Shown here: piece by piece, positions 17,306 through 27,838 of the stretch
How positions within the stretch are numbered: position 1 is the stretch's first letter
Layout of the letters: each line of letters opens with the position of its first letter
The notes under the pieces: generated by a model
What the model saw: only the letters and a program-made list of their open reading frames with translations
Database searches by the model: none
What the model was told of the DNA's origin: nothing
Assembly: GCF_016863635.1 (NCBI RefSeq)
Contig: NZ_BOPG01000022.1
Coordinates: 62,001 to 126,000, forward strand
Origin: Virgisporangium aurantiacum
Lineage (GTDB): Bacteria > Actinomycetota > Actinomycetes > Mycobacteriales > Micromonosporaceae
Direction of reading: 5' to 3'
DNA length: 64,000 nucleotides
Made by a program: the position numbers and the translations under genes

Positions 17306-18991
17306 TCAGCAGGCGGATGCCGGGAGGCCGTCCACCTTGACCGGGCTTTTGCCGGGGGCTTTGGCTTTGCCGGCCAGCACCGCGGCCAGGGCTTTCATCG
17401 ACGCCTGGCTCGACGAGTACGTGGCGATCAGGGTGCCCTGGATCGTCTTCAGGGCGTACGGGGTGTCCATCGCGACCGTCACGTCCTTCGAGGAAGCCGT
17501 GACGGCGCCGTCGTTGTAGCCGATCAGGCGCACCGTGGTGCCGCCCGATTTCACCTGGACGCCGTGCTCGGCCAGGGCGGCGGTGAGCCACTCGCGCTGC
17601 TGGCCCCACTTTCCGTCGGCCGTGATCGTGACGCCGCCGGTCACCAGCGCGCCGCTGCAGCGTCCCCGGAAGATTGTCACCGCGGCGGCGGACGCGGCCT
17701 GCGCGGCGGCGCGGTCGGTCTCGGTGTCGAGGGTGGACGCGTCGGGCTGGGCGGTGGCCGCGAGCCGGTACCGCAGCGTCAGCACGCGGGTGGCCGACTC
17801 GACCAGGCGTTGCTTCGGCAGCGAGCCGTCCTTCAGTCCGTCGAGGAGACCCTTCTGGGCCTGCTTGAGGTTCGGCGGCATCAGCAGCAGGTCGTTGCCG
17901 GCGAGCAGCGCCCGCTTCGCGGCCTCGCCCGGCGGCCATTTCTTGGCCGGTGCCATGTTCATCGCGTCGGAGACCACCACGCCCTTGAAGCCCATCGTGC
18001 CGCGCAGCAGGTCGACGAGGACCTTCGACGAGAACGTGGCCGGCGTGCCCGGGTCGATCGCCTTGACGTCGAGGTGGCCGCTCATCACCATGCCGGCGCC
18101 GGCCTGGATGCCCGCGATGAACGGCGGCAGGTCGTCGCGGTCGAGCGCGGCCCGGTCCTGGGTGAGCGCGGGCAGTTCCTCGTGGCTGTCGGCGGTGGTG
18201 TGCCCGTGCCCCGGGAAGTGTTTCAGGGCCGGCGCCACCCCGGCCGCGGTGAGGCCCTTGGTGGCGGCGACCACCTGCGCGGCGACGTCGGCCGGCGTCC
18301 CACCGAACGACCGCGACCCGATGACGCCGCTGCCGCGCGGACCCAGCACGTCGGCGACCGGTGCGAAGTCGACGTTGATGCCGATCGCGGCCAGGTCGCC
18401 GCCGGCCGCCTGCCACGCCGCCTCGGTGGCGGCCGGGTTCCGGGCCGCGCCGAACGCCATGGCGCTGGGCAGTTGCACGACCCCGGTACGGATCCGGTTG
18501 ACCGCGCCGTACTCCTGGTCGGTGCCGATGAGCAACGGCGCGCCCGCGCCGGCGACCTTGTTGAGACCGCCGGTGAGCTTGCGGATCTGCTCCGGCGAGT
18601 CGACGTTCGACGTCTTGTTGGTGCCGGCGGTCGGGTCGTCGGCCGACCAGCCGACCAGGATCAGCCCGCCGAGCTTGTACCTGGTGATCATCTCCGCCGG
18701 CGTCGGCACGCCCGCGTAGGCATTGTTCTCCCGCGACGAGGCGCCGGTGACGGTGGTGGCGTCGTTGCCGTAGGCGTACGGCATGAGGACCTGGCCGACC
18801 AGTTCCTCGTCGGAGAACCTCGCGACCGTGGCGGCGGCGCGTTCGGCGGGGTCACCGCTCGGTGGGGCCACCGGACCCGACGACGCGGGCGCCGCCGCCG
18901 CACCGCCCTTGTCGTCGGTACCGCAGGCGGACAGCGTGCCGCCGGTGGACACGGCGAGAGCCAGGACGAGCACGACGGCGGCAGGACGCAT
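17306..18991 (-). CDS. GH3 family beta-N-acetylhexosaminidase lipoprotein
   Basis: About 561 aa. A signal peptide with lipobox LSAC is followed by a Gly/Ala-rich spacer, then a GH3 barrel: ADVLGPRGSGVIGSRSFGG, the KHFPGHGHT motif typical of NagZ enzymes (with its catalytic His loop) and VVSDAMNM with the nucleophile Asp. A C-terminal sandwich domain follows. It likely removes N-acetylglucosamine from muropeptides outside the membrane, like mycobacterial LpqI. ATG 18991 is preferred over TTG 19003 because it gives a standard lipoprotein signal. Convergent with nothing; a palindromic element follows its stop. Confidence 0.9.
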   Translation of the reverse strand: MRPAAVVLVLALAVSTGGTLSACGTDDKGGAAAAPASSGPVAPPSGDPAERAAATVARFSDEELVGQVLMPYAYGNDATTVTGASSRENNAYAGVPTPAEMITRYKLGGLILVGWSADDPTAGTNKTSNVDSPEQIRKLTGGLNKVAGAGAPLLIGTDQEYGAVNRIRTGVVQLPSAMAFGAARNPAATEAAWQAAGGDLAAIGINVDFAPVADVLGPRGSGVIGSRSFGGTPADVAAQVVAATKGLTAAGVAPALKHFPGHGHTTADSHEELPALTQDRAALDRDDLPPFIAGIQAGAGMVMSGHLDVKAIDPGTPATFSSKVLVDLLRGTMGFKGVVVSDAMNMAPAKKWPPGEAAKRALLAGNDLLLMPPNLKQAQKGLLDGLKDGSLPKQRLVESATRVLTLRYRLAATAQPDASTLDTETDRAAAQAASAAAVTIFRGRCSGALVTGGVTITADGKWGQQREWLTAALAEHGVQVKSGGTTVRLIGYNDGAVTASSKDVTVAMDTPYALKTIQGTLIATYSSSQASMKALAAVLAGKAKAPGKSPVKVDGLPASAC

Positions 18992-19018
18992 CCGCCCACT
19001 CAACCAGACCGGCGCCCG

Positions 19019-19510
19019 TTACCCCACCCGGGTCAGCAGGCTCACCGGCTCGCCGTCGGCGGCCAGGCGGTAGGGCTCGAGCTCGGCGTCCCAGGCGCTG
19101 CCGAGTTCGCGTTCGAGGGTGTGCGCGAGGGCCTCGTAGCCCTGGGCGCTCGCGACCAGGAACCGGAGCCGGTCCTCGGCGATCATGATGTCGCCGTTGG
19201 CGCTCGCGGTGGCGCGGAACAACCCGCGGCCGGGCACGTGCATGATGCGTTCCCCGTCGACGCCGGGGCTCGGCTCCTCGGTGACCTCGAACCGGAGCAT
19301 CGGCCACTGCCGCAGGGCGCCGGCCAGATCACCGCCGGTGCCGGGGCGCCCGGTCCAGACGTAATCGGCCCGGCGGGCGCCGGGTTCGATGGGTTGGGAA
19401 GCCCAGTCGAGCCGGACGGGCGTGCCGAGCACGCGCGCCAGCGCCCACTCGACGTGTGGACACACGGCGAGCGGGGTCGAGTGGACGTAGACAACGCCAC
19501 GGGTGCGCAC
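19019..19510 (-). CDS. DUF3145 family protein
   Basis: 163 aa. The start is set at GTG 19510 with GGGAGGT upstream, giving VRTRGVVYVHSTPLAVCPHVEWALARVLG, the conserved opening of this actinobacterial family. The length matches the family. Function is unknown; relatives are widespread single-copy genes of actinobacteria. The longer frame to 19792 is rejected because the extra residues lack resemblance. A 293-base gap to the next gene upstream probably holds divergent promoters, none identified with confidence. Confidence 0.85.
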   Translation of the reverse strand: MRTRGVVYVHSTPLAVCPHVEWALARVLGTPVRLDWASQPIEPGARRADYVWTGRPGTGGDLAGALRQWPMLRFEVTEEPSPGVDGERIMHVPGRGLFRATASANGDIMIAEDRLRFLVASAQGYEALAHTLERELGSAWDAELEPYRLAADGEPVSLLTRVG

Positions 19511-19803
19511 GACTGGACCTCCCGATGACCGAGGTGCGTCTTCCCCTACGACCTCGACATGAGTGAACAGCCGACACGAGTATTCATTTGTCTGACGTGG
19601 ACCATGATGCCGTCGCGTTGGTCGGTACGCTAGCGGTTGCGCCGATATCCTGCACAGTTGTTCATGAACTGGTAGTTTCCCAGCCTCCACCCGGCACAAC
19701 GCGCGGTACGCCCGGTCGGTTACCGCCCCACCGTTTGGTGGTCGCCAGGGTCCATCGGCTACTATTTCCGACGGTATTTTCACCCGATCCAAGGAGTCCC
19801 GCG

Positions 19804-20133
19804 GTGGCCACCAACACCTCCAAGACCGCGCGCGCGTCCGTTCGCGCCGGCCAAGCCGGCGCCGCGGGTGGCGCGCTGAGCGTGCTCGGCGAATTCAAGT
19901 ACCTGATCCCGCTCAACAAGGGCAAGCACGCCTACGTGCGTAACCTCACCAACGGGCGCACCGTGCACCACAAGACCGACTCCGAGGCGTTCGTCGAGGA
20001 GATCCGGGTGCTCGCGGGTGCCGGCCACGCCGCCAAGATCCGCGCCGAGCTGCAGTCGCTCGACACCGCCCACCCGGGCGACGGGTGGGACGCCACCGAG
20101 AAGCGTCTCGCCGACGCGGGAGTTTTCGGCTAA
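19804..20133 (+). CDS. Conserved hypothetical protein, small basic
   Basis: 109 aa from GTG 19804, preceded by AAGGAG seven bases upstream. A Lys/Arg/Ala-rich N-terminus (TSKTARASVRAGQAGAAGGA) is followed by a compact region (FKYLIPLNKGKHAYVRNL..) and a helical C-terminus. No named domain is recognised. A rho-independent-like hairpin follows its stop, so it is probably a monocistronic gene. The basic N-terminus could bind nucleic acid, but that is speculative. Confidence 0.75.
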   Translation: MATNTSKTARASVRAGQAGAAGGALSVLGEFKYLIPLNKGKHAYVRNLTNGRTVHHKTDSEAFVEEIRVLAGAGHAAKIRAELQSLDTAHPGDGWDATEKRLADAGVFG

Positions 20134-20148
20134 GAACCCGACAACACC

Positions 20149-20182
20149 GAAGCCCTTCCTGGTCAGACCCGGGGAGGGCTTC
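20149..20182 (+). terminator. Hairpin terminator
   Basis: GAAGCCCT (20149-20156) pairs with AGGGCTTC (20175-20182), with additional CC/GG pairs inside one mismatch. It lies 16 bases after the stop of the small basic protein gene and before the hydrolase gene. Confidence 0.7.
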
Positions 20183-20238
20183 AGTCTGTCCGGTTTCAGG
20201 GCTGTTTCCGACAAGCTACCCGCGGGTATCGTTACGTC

Positions 20239-21171
20239 ATGTCGGCACCAGTGCACCCGGGTCTCCGGGTCCGCACGTCCGACGGGGTCGAACTTTATGT
20301 CGCCGAGTACGGCAGCGGCCCGCTCACCGTCGTCCTCCTGCACGGCTGGACGCTCGATCACCGCCTCTGGCGCAAGCAGACCGCCGACCTCGCCGCGCGG
20401 TTCGGCCGGCGGGCCCGCATCCTCGCCGTCGACCTGCGCGGGCACGGCCGGTCGGGCTCGTCCGAGCTCAGCGACACCAACCTGTTCCGGCTCGCCGACG
20501 ACGTGCACGCGGTGCTCACGCAGTGCGCCCCCGACGGTCCGGTCGTGCTCGTCGGCCATTCGCTCGGCGGCATGGCCATGCTGGAGTTCGCCCACCGCTA
20601 CCCGGCCGAGTTCCAGCGGCAGGTCACGGGCGTCGCGCTGGTCTCGACCACCGCCGAGGGCCACACCCACACCAGCTACGGCCTCGCGCCCTGGCTCGGG
20701 AGGTTCGTGCGCGAGGTCGAGACCCGCGGTGCCGCGCTGCTCGCCCTCGGCGGCCCGCTGCGGGTGCACAAGGCCGTGATGCCGGCGCTGCTGCCCGCGG
20801 TGCGCTGGCTCGTGTTCGGCGACCGCGTCGAGGTGGAGGCGCTGCGCCTGACGATCGCCATGATCGGGTCGGCGTCGTTGCGGTCGATCGGAGGGTTCCG
20901 GCCATCGGTGGGCAGGATGAACCGATTGGACGCGCTGAGCCTGCTCGCCACGGTCCCGGTGCGCGTGCTGGTCGGCAACCGCGACCGCCTTACGCCGGTC
21001 AAGTGCACCGAGGCGATCGTCGCCGCCCTCCCCCACGCCCGCCTGCAGGTGTTCGACAGCTGTGGTCACATGCTGCCGCTGGAGTGTCCGGATGCCGTCA
21101 CCGACGCGCTCGCCGAGCTGATCTCCGAGGCTGCCCCCAAGGGCAGAAAGAGCGGACGGACCCGCTCCTAG
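20239..21171 (+). CDS. Alpha/beta hydrolase
   Basis: 310 aa with the alpha/beta fold: LLHGWTLDHRLW (oxyanion HG), DLRGHGRSG, the nucleophile elbow GHSLGGM, an Asp in VGNRDRLTP and the catalytic His in SCGHMLPLE. It hydrolyses an ester, amide or similar bond; the substrate cannot be predicted. The long insertion between the nucleophile and acid residues forms a cap. It starts at ATG 20239 and ends with a basic tail. Not clearly in an operon with its neighbours. Confidence 0.88.
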   Translation: MSAPVHPGLRVRTSDGVELYVAEYGSGPLTVVLLHGWTLDHRLWRKQTADLAARFGRRARILAVDLRGHGRSGSSELSDTNLFRLADDVHAVLTQCAPDGPVVLVGHSLGGMAMLEFAHRYPAEFQRQVTGVALVSTTAEGHTHTSYGLAPWLGRFVREVETRGAALLALGGPLRVHKAVMPALLPAVRWLVFGDRVEVEALRLTIAMIGSASLRSIGGFRPSVGRMNRLDALSLLATVPVRVLVGNRDRLTPVKCTEAIVAALPHARLQVFDSCGHMLPLECPDAVTDALAELISEAAPKGRKSGRTRS

Positions 21172-21280
21172 AGCCGCTGCCCGTCGGGTGGACTAGTCTG
21201 GTTAGTCGCGTCTAGATCGACGGGCCGGCGGGGTGGCCCCGTGCGGGTACGGTCTGTGCCTTGGAGGTGATGTCCACACC

Positions 21281-22045
21281 ATGGGATGGATCGAGACCTG
21301 GCTCCACTCGCTGCCCCCGCTGGCCGTGGGTGGTGTGGTGTTCCTCATCATCGGCCTCGAGAGCATGGGCATCCCACTGCCCGGTGAGCTCACGCTGATC
21401 ACCGCCTCGTTGATGGCCGCGACCGGCGCGATCAGCCCCTGGTGGGTGGCCAGCGCGGCCGCCGCCGGTGCCATCGTCGGCGACTCCATCGGCTACGCGA
21501 TCGGCCGCCGGGGCGGCCGGACGCTGCTGGAGCGCCTCGGTCGCCGGTTCCCCAAGCACCTCGGTCCGCCGCACCTGGCCCGGGCCGAGCGCACGTTCGC
21601 CAAGTGGGGCGTGTGGGCGGTGTTCTTCGGCCGGTTCATCGCGCTGCTGCGCATCCTGGCCGGTCCGCTCGCCGGTGCGTTGAAGGTGCCGTACTGGAAG
21701 TTCCTCATCGCCAACGCCGCCGGCGGCCTCGTGTGGGCGTTCGGCACCGTGTTCGCGATCAAGGCGATCGGTGAGACCGTCGAAAAGTACCTGAAGGGCT
21801 TCTCCTACATCGCGCTGATCATCGCGGTCGTCGCGGGCCTCGGCAGCACCTGGTACTTCAAGCGGCGGGCCACCCAGCACGCCCAGCAGACCGAGGCCGA
21901 ACTGGCGGCCGACGAGGCGGAGATCGACACCGTGGGCGAGGGAACCGTGGAGGCGGGCACCGTGGCCGCCGCGGTGGCCAGCGCGGCGACGACGGTCGCC
22001 GCCGAGCGCCTCACCCACCACCGTGACGACGAACAGTCCGCGTAA
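21281..22045 (+). CDS. DedA family membrane protein
   Basis: 254 aa. DedA/SNARE-associated features: GLESMGIPLPGELTLITASLMAA in the first re-entrant region, GDSIGYAIGRRGG, and FGRFIALLRILAGPLAGALK with the conserved Arg residues, plus several membrane helices. Members of this family act in lipid or undecaprenyl-phosphate translocation. ATG 21281 is chosen since TTGGAGGTGA precedes it and the longer frame from 21233 has no family support. The acidic Ala-rich C-terminal tail (residues about 215-254) is variable. HelD follows after 12 bases. Confidence 0.88.
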   Translation: MGWIETWLHSLPPLAVGGVVFLIIGLESMGIPLPGELTLITASLMAATGAISPWWVASAAAAGAIVGDSIGYAIGRRGGRTLLERLGRRFPKHLGPPHLARAERTFAKWGVWAVFFGRFIALLRILAGPLAGALKVPYWKFLIANAAGGLVWAFGTVFAIKAIGETVEKYLKGFSYIALIIAVVAGLGSTWYFKRRATQHAQQTEAELAADEAEIDTVGEGTVEAGTVAAAVASAATTVAAERLTHHRDDEQSA

Positions 22046-22057
22046 CCCGGAGTTCCT

Positions 22058-24268
22058 TTGTCAACCGAGCGCATCACGGCTGCCGGCCGCGACGAGACGG
22101 CCGCCGCCGAACTCGCCGCCGAGCAGCAGTACATCGACCGGGTCTACCGCCGGCTGGCCGTCCTGCGGGTATCGGCGGCCGAGTCGGAGAAGGCCGGCTT
22201 CAACATCGCCAAGGTCGGCACCTTCGGCGCGCTCGTCGAGCGCGACGCGATGGTCTACCACGCCGCGCGGCGGCGGCTGGCCCTCGACGCCGAGTACGAG
22301 GGGCTGGTCTTCGGCCGCCTCGACATGGGTCCCAACGCCCGCCCGCCCGACGACGGTCCGGCCTCCGCGCCGGTCGAGCCGGCCGTGCCCGGCGGCGAGG
22401 TCCGCTACATCGGGCGGCTCGGCCTGCGCGACGAGCGGTACGAGCCGCTCGTTGTCGACTGGCGCGCGCCCGCCGCGGCGCCGTTCTACCGGGCCACCCC
22501 CACCGACCGCATGGACGTGGTGCGCCGGCGCACCATCCGCAGCAGCGGCGAGAAGGTCGTGGGCGTCGAGGACGACCTGCTCGACCCCGAGGCGGCGCCC
22601 GCCGAGATGGCGGTCATCGGCGACGGGGCGCTGCTGGCCGCGCTCACCCGGGCCACCGGCGTCGGCATGCGCGACATCGTCGCCACGATCCAGCGCGAGC
22701 AGGACGACGCGATCCGCTCCCCCGCGTCCGGTGTGACGGTCGTGCGGGGCGGACCGGGCACCGGCAAGACGGCCGTCGCCCTGCACCGCGCCGCCTACCT
22801 CCTCTACAACGACCGCAACCGGTTCGAGTCCGGCGGTGTGCTCGTGGTCGGGCCGTCGGACGTGTTCGTCGGGTACGTCGCCCGGGTCCTGCCGTCGCTG
22901 GGCGAGGACGCGGTGACGCTGCGGTCGCTCGGCCAGTTGCTGCCCGGCTACACCGCCGACCGGCACGACCCGCCGGAACTCGCCGTCGCGAAGGGGTCCG
23001 TGCGCATGGCCCGCGTGCTGGCCCGGGCCGCCCGCGACAACGCGCCCGAAACACCGGGCCGGATCCGGATCCTGTTCAAGGGTCAACTGCTGCAATTGGA
23101 CGGGCGTGCGCTCAGCGACGCGCGGCGCGACATCCTGAACAACGGGGCCAAGCGCAACGCCGTCCGACCGAAGGCCGCCGGCCTGGTGCTCGACACGCTG
23201 TGGCGCCAGACCGAGGAGCTCTTCAGCAAGGCGGCCCGGCCCAAGCGCGAGGAGTTCGCGCAGGAGATCGCCGAGCGGCCCGAGTTCCGCGAGTTCATGA
23301 GCAAATGGTGGCCCCGGCTGCGCCCGGTCGACGTGCTCGGCTGGTTCCGCGACGGCAACCGGCTGCGCCGGTACTGCGAGGGCATCTACTCGAACCAGCA
23401 GATCGGCGTGCTCACCCGCGGCTTCGCCCGGTTCGACCCGGCCGACCCGCGGGTGGAGGACATCGCCCTGCTCGACGAGCTGAACGAGCTGCTCGGCGAG
23501 CCGCCGGCCCGCAACCGGCCGAAGCGCGACCCGTACCAGGTGGCCGACGGCGTCCACGAGCTGTCGACCCGCTTCGAGCGCGAGGCGGCGGCCCGTCGCC
23601 TGGCGACCGAACGGCCGGCCGACTACCGCGAGTACGCCCACATCGTCGTCGACGAGGCGCAGGACGTGTCGCCGATGCAGTGGCGCATGGTCGCCCGGCG
23701 GGGCGAGTACGCGTCCTGGACGGTCGTCGGCGACCCGGCCCAGGCCGCCTGGCCCGACCCGGCCGAGGCCAACCGGGCGATGACCGAGGCGGTGGGCAAG
23801 CGCCGCCGCGACTTCGAGCTGACCACCAACTACCGCAACGCCGCCGAGATCTTCGAGGTGGCCGCCCGCGTGATCCGGCGGGCCGAGCCCGGGATCTCGC
23901 TGCCGACGGCGGTGCGCCGGGCCGGTGTGCCGCCGAAGCACGAGACGGTGCCCGAGCTGCGCCCCGCGGTGGAAGCCGCGGTGCGCGAGGTGCTCGCCGA
24001 GGTGGAGGGCACGGTCGGCGTGATCGCCACGTCGGTCACCCGCGACGAGGTGGCCGGCTGGCTCACCGGGCTCGCCGAGCCCCGCCTCCAGGTGGTGACC
24101 GGGCTCGACGCCAAGGGCATGGAGTACGACGGCGTCGTGGTGGTGGAGCCGGGTGCGCTGGCGGCGGAGGGCGCCAACGGCGTCCGGACGCTGTACGTCG
24201 CCCTCTCGCGGGCCACCCAACGCCTCACCACGGTGGCGACGAACGGCAACTGGCTCCCCGCCGCCTAG
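22058..24268 (+). CDS. helD: HelD-like UvrD-family RNA polymerase-associated ATPase
   Basis: 736 aa. The N-terminal coiled region (AAELAAEQQYIDRVYRRL) is typical of HelD proteins that enter the RNA polymerase channels. Motor motifs follow: Walker A GGPGTGKTAV near residue 230, HIVVDEAQDVSP (motif II), TTNYRNAAEIFEVA and the late VALSRATQRL motif. HelD dissociates stalled polymerase and some homologues protect from rifamycins. The start is TTG 22058 with CGGAG upstream. No rifamycin-associated element was noticed upstream. Confidence 0.88.
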   Translation: MSTERITAAGRDETAAAELAAEQQYIDRVYRRLAVLRVSAAESEKAGFNIAKVGTFGALVERDAMVYHAARRRLALDAEYEGLVFGRLDMGPNARPPDDGPASAPVEPAVPGGEVRYIGRLGLRDERYEPLVVDWRAPAAAPFYRATPTDRMDVVRRRTIRSSGEKVVGVEDDLLDPEAAPAEMAVIGDGALLAALTRATGVGMRDIVATIQREQDDAIRSPASGVTVVRGGPGTGKTAVALHRAAYLLYNDRNRFESGGVLVVGPSDVFVGYVARVLPSLGEDAVTLRSLGQLLPGYTADRHDPPELAVAKGSVRMARVLARAARDNAPETPGRIRILFKGQLLQLDGRALSDARRDILNNGAKRNAVRPKAAGLVLDTLWRQTEELFSKAARPKREEFAQEIAERPEFREFMSKWWPRLRPVDVLGWFRDGNRLRRYCEGIYSNQQIGVLTRGFARFDPADPRVEDIALLDELNELLGEPPARNRPKRDPYQVADGVHELSTRFEREAAARRLATERPADYREYAHIVVDEAQDVSPMQWRMVARRGEYASWTVVGDPAQAAWPDPAEANRAMTEAVGKRRRDFELTTNYRNAAEIFEVAARVIRRAEPGISLPTAVRRAGVPPKHETVPELRPAVEAAVREVLAEVEGTVGVIATSVTRDEVAGWLTGLAEPRLQVVTGLDAKGMEYDGVVVVEPGALAAEGANGVRTLYVALSRATQRLTTVATNGNWLPAA

Positions 24269-24272
24269 CGGG

Positions 24273-25372
24273 TCATTCGTCGCGCGCTGCGCCGCCGGCC
24301 GCCACGGCCTTGAACCAGGTCGGCTGGTTGAAGGCGCGTTCCGCGAACGCGGCCGTCACCGTGTCGGCGACCCGCTCGACCGCGTCGGCGTCGACCAGGG
24401 CGAGGACGCACCCGCCGAAGCCGCCGCCGGTCATGCGGGCGCCGTAGGCGCCGGCGGCGAGCGCCGTCTCCACCGCCGTGTCGACCTCGGGCACGGTGAT
24501 CTCGTAGTCATCGCGCATCGACGCGTGTGACGCCGTGAGCAGCGGCCCGATGCCCGTCACCGAGCCACCGCGCAGTTTCTCGACCGTCGCCAGCACCCGC
24601 CCGTTCTCGGTGACCACGTGCCGCACCCGACGGGCGGTGACCTCGTCGAGTTTGGCGCACGCCGCCGGCAGGTCGGCCTCGGCCAGGTCGCGCAGCGCCG
24701 CGACGCCCAGCGTGGCCGCCGCCGACTCGCAGGACGCCCGCCGCGCGGCGTACTCGCCGTCGGCGTGGGAGTGCGGGGCCCGGCTGTCGACGACGAGCAT
24801 CGCTAGGTCGTGCTCGGCCAGCGCGAACGGGACGTGTTCCCGGTCGCCGCTGCGGCAGTCGAGGAACATCGCATGGCCCGGCCGGCACAGCGTCGACGCG
24901 GACTGGTCCATGATGCCGGTCGGCGCGCCGACGTATGTGTTCTCGGCCCGTTGCGCCAGCGCGGGCCACTCGTCGCGCGGGAGGTCGAGCCCGCCGAGGT
25001 CGACCAGCGCGGCCAGCACCGCGCACGTGAGCGCCGCCGACGACGACAGGCCGGCGCCGAGCGGCACGTCGGACGCGATCGACAGGTCGAGGAAGGGCGG
25101 CCGGTGGCCGGCGTCGCGCAGCGCCCACGGAATGCCGGCCACGTAGGCCGCCCAGCCGGTCACCGCGCCCGGTGCGAGGTCGCTCTCGCCGATCACGATG
25201 GTCTCGCCGGTCTCCCGCGACCGGACCGTCCATTGTGGACCGTCGGCCGGCCGGGCGGCCACCGTGGTGCGCATCGGGATCGCGAACGGCAGCACGAACC
25301 CGTCGTTGTAGTCGGTGTGCTCGCCGATCAGGTTGACCCGGCCGGGCGCGCTCCACACTCCCGAAGCTGCCG

Positions 25373-25376
<4 letters not shown>
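24273..25376 (-). CDS. galK: Galactokinase
   Basis: 367 aa GHMP kinase, phosphorylating galactose to galactose-1-phosphate. GRVNLIGEHTDYNDGFVLP is the galactokinase signature, followed by GAGLSSSAAL (phosphate loop) and GARMTGGGFGGC (motif 3). It starts at GTG 25376, whose GTGA overlaps the galT stop, so the two are coupled. The upstream frame extension is antisense-like and rejected. A GTCCATTGTGGAC palindrome lies inside its 5' half at 25228-25240. Confidence 0.93.
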
Positions 25377-26455
<1,079 letters not shown>

Positions 26456-26459
26456 CCTA

Positions 26460-27677
26460 TTAGCCGCGCAGCACCTCGGCGAGCCGGTCGACCACCATGT
26501 GGATCTCCTCTTCGGTGACCACGAGCGGCGGCGCCAGCCGGAGCGTCGAGCCGTGGGTGTCCTTGGCCAGGACGCCGCGGGCGGCGAGCCGGTCGCAGGC
26601 CTCCCGGCCGGTCATCAGGGTCGGGTCGATGTCGATGCCGGCCCACAGGCCGCGGCCACGCACCGCGGTGAGTCCGTGACCCACCAGCGCGCCGAGCCGC
26701 TCGTGCAGCACGACGCCGAGCTCCGTCGCCCGGCGCTGGAACTCGCCGGTGGCCAGCAGGTCGACGACCGCGCGGCCGACCGCGCACGCCATCGGGTTGC
26801 CGCCGAACGTCGACCCGTGCTCGCCCGGCCGGAGCACGCCCAGCACCTCGCGCCGGCCGACCACGGCCGAGACCGGCACCACGCCGCCGCCGAGCGCCTT
26901 GCCCAGCACGTACAGGTCGGGCACGACGCCCTCGTGGTCGCAGGCGAACGTGTCGCCGGTGCGGCCCAGGCCGGACTGGATCTCGTCGGCCACGAACAGC
27001 ACGTCGCGCTCGGTGCAGAGGGCGCGCACCCCCGGGAGGTAGCCCGGCGGGGGGACGAGCACCCCGGCCTCGCCCTGGATCGGCTCGAGCAGCACGGCGA
27101 CCGTGGTCTCGTCGATCGCGTCGCGCAGCGCCGACAGGTCGCCGTACGGAACGGTGCGGAACCCGGGCGTGTAGGGGCCGTAGTCGGCGCGCGCCTCGGG
27201 GTCGGTGGAGAAGCTGATGATGGTGGTGGTGCGGCCGTGGAAGTTGTTCTCGGCGACCACGATCGTCGCGCGCCCGTCGGGTACGCCCTTGACCTTGTAG
27301 CCCCACTTGCGGGCCACCTTGATCGCGGTCTCGACCGCCTCGGCGCCGCTGTTCATCGGCAGGGTGAGGTCGGTGCGGCAGAGCTCGGCCAGCTCGCGGC
27401 AGAACGGGCCGAACTGGTCGTGCAGGAACGCCCGGCTGGTGAGCGTCACCCGGTCGAGCTGGTCGCGGGCGGCCGCGACCACCGCCGGGTGGCGGTGCCC
27501 GAAGTTCAGGGCCGAGTAACCGGCGAGACAGTCGAGGTAGCGCCGGCCGTCGACGTCGGTGACCCAGGCGCCCTCGGCGGCGGCGGCGACCACCGGCAGC
27601 GGGTGGTAATTGTGCGCGGTGTACCGCTCGGCCTCCTGAACCAGGGGCGTGGTCAGATCGTGGTGCACCGCCGTCAC
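26460..27677 (-). CDS. rocD: Ornithine aminotransferase
   Basis: 405 aa class III PLP-dependent transaminase. ENNFHGRTTTIISFSTDP, LLEPIQGEAGVLVPPPGYL, VADEIQSGLGRTG and GKALGGGVVPVSAV (Schiff-base Lys) are the ornithine aminotransferase pattern. It converts ornithine and 2-oxoglutarate to glutamate-5-semialdehyde and glutamate. GTG 27677 is chosen because GGAG lies just upstream; the frame extends further but without family support. It heads the rocD-galT-galK operon, an unusual pairing of amino acid and sugar catabolism. Confidence 0.9.
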   Translation of the reverse strand: MTAVHHDLTTPLVQEAERYTAHNYHPLPVVAAAAEGAWVTDVDGRRYLDCLAGYSALNFGHRHPAVVAAARDQLDRVTLTSRAFLHDQFGPFCRELAELCRTDLTLPMNSGAEAVETAIKVARKWGYKVKGVPDGRATIVVAENNFHGRTTTIISFSTDPEARADYGPYTPGFRTVPYGDLSALRDAIDETTVAVLLEPIQGEAGVLVPPPGYLPGVRALCTERDVLFVADEIQSGLGRTGDTFACDHEGVVPDLYVLGKALGGGVVPVSAVVGRREVLGVLRPGEHGSTFGGNPMACAVGRAVVDLLATGEFQRRATELGVVLHERLGALVGHGLTAVRGRGLWAGIDIDPTLMTGREACDRLAARGVLAKDTHGSTLRLAPPLVVTEEEIHMVVDRLAEVLRG

Positions 27678-27838
27678 AACGGGTCTCCTCTCCGTACCGG
27701 TCTCGATCGACCCATCATCCATTGCCGGCCCGCACGCCGACGAAGTGATTCGTTGCGTGCCGGCGGGCGATGGCGACGATTCGTTGCGCGGCGTGCCGAC
27801 CGGCGTCGACCGAACGTTCCCCCGCGTAGGTTGCGGTC

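Noticed and set aside
15036-18416. 1126-aa minus-strand open frame
   Set aside because: It crosses accD, the AbiEi-like remnant and the GH3 gene in other frames; no domain is recognisable.
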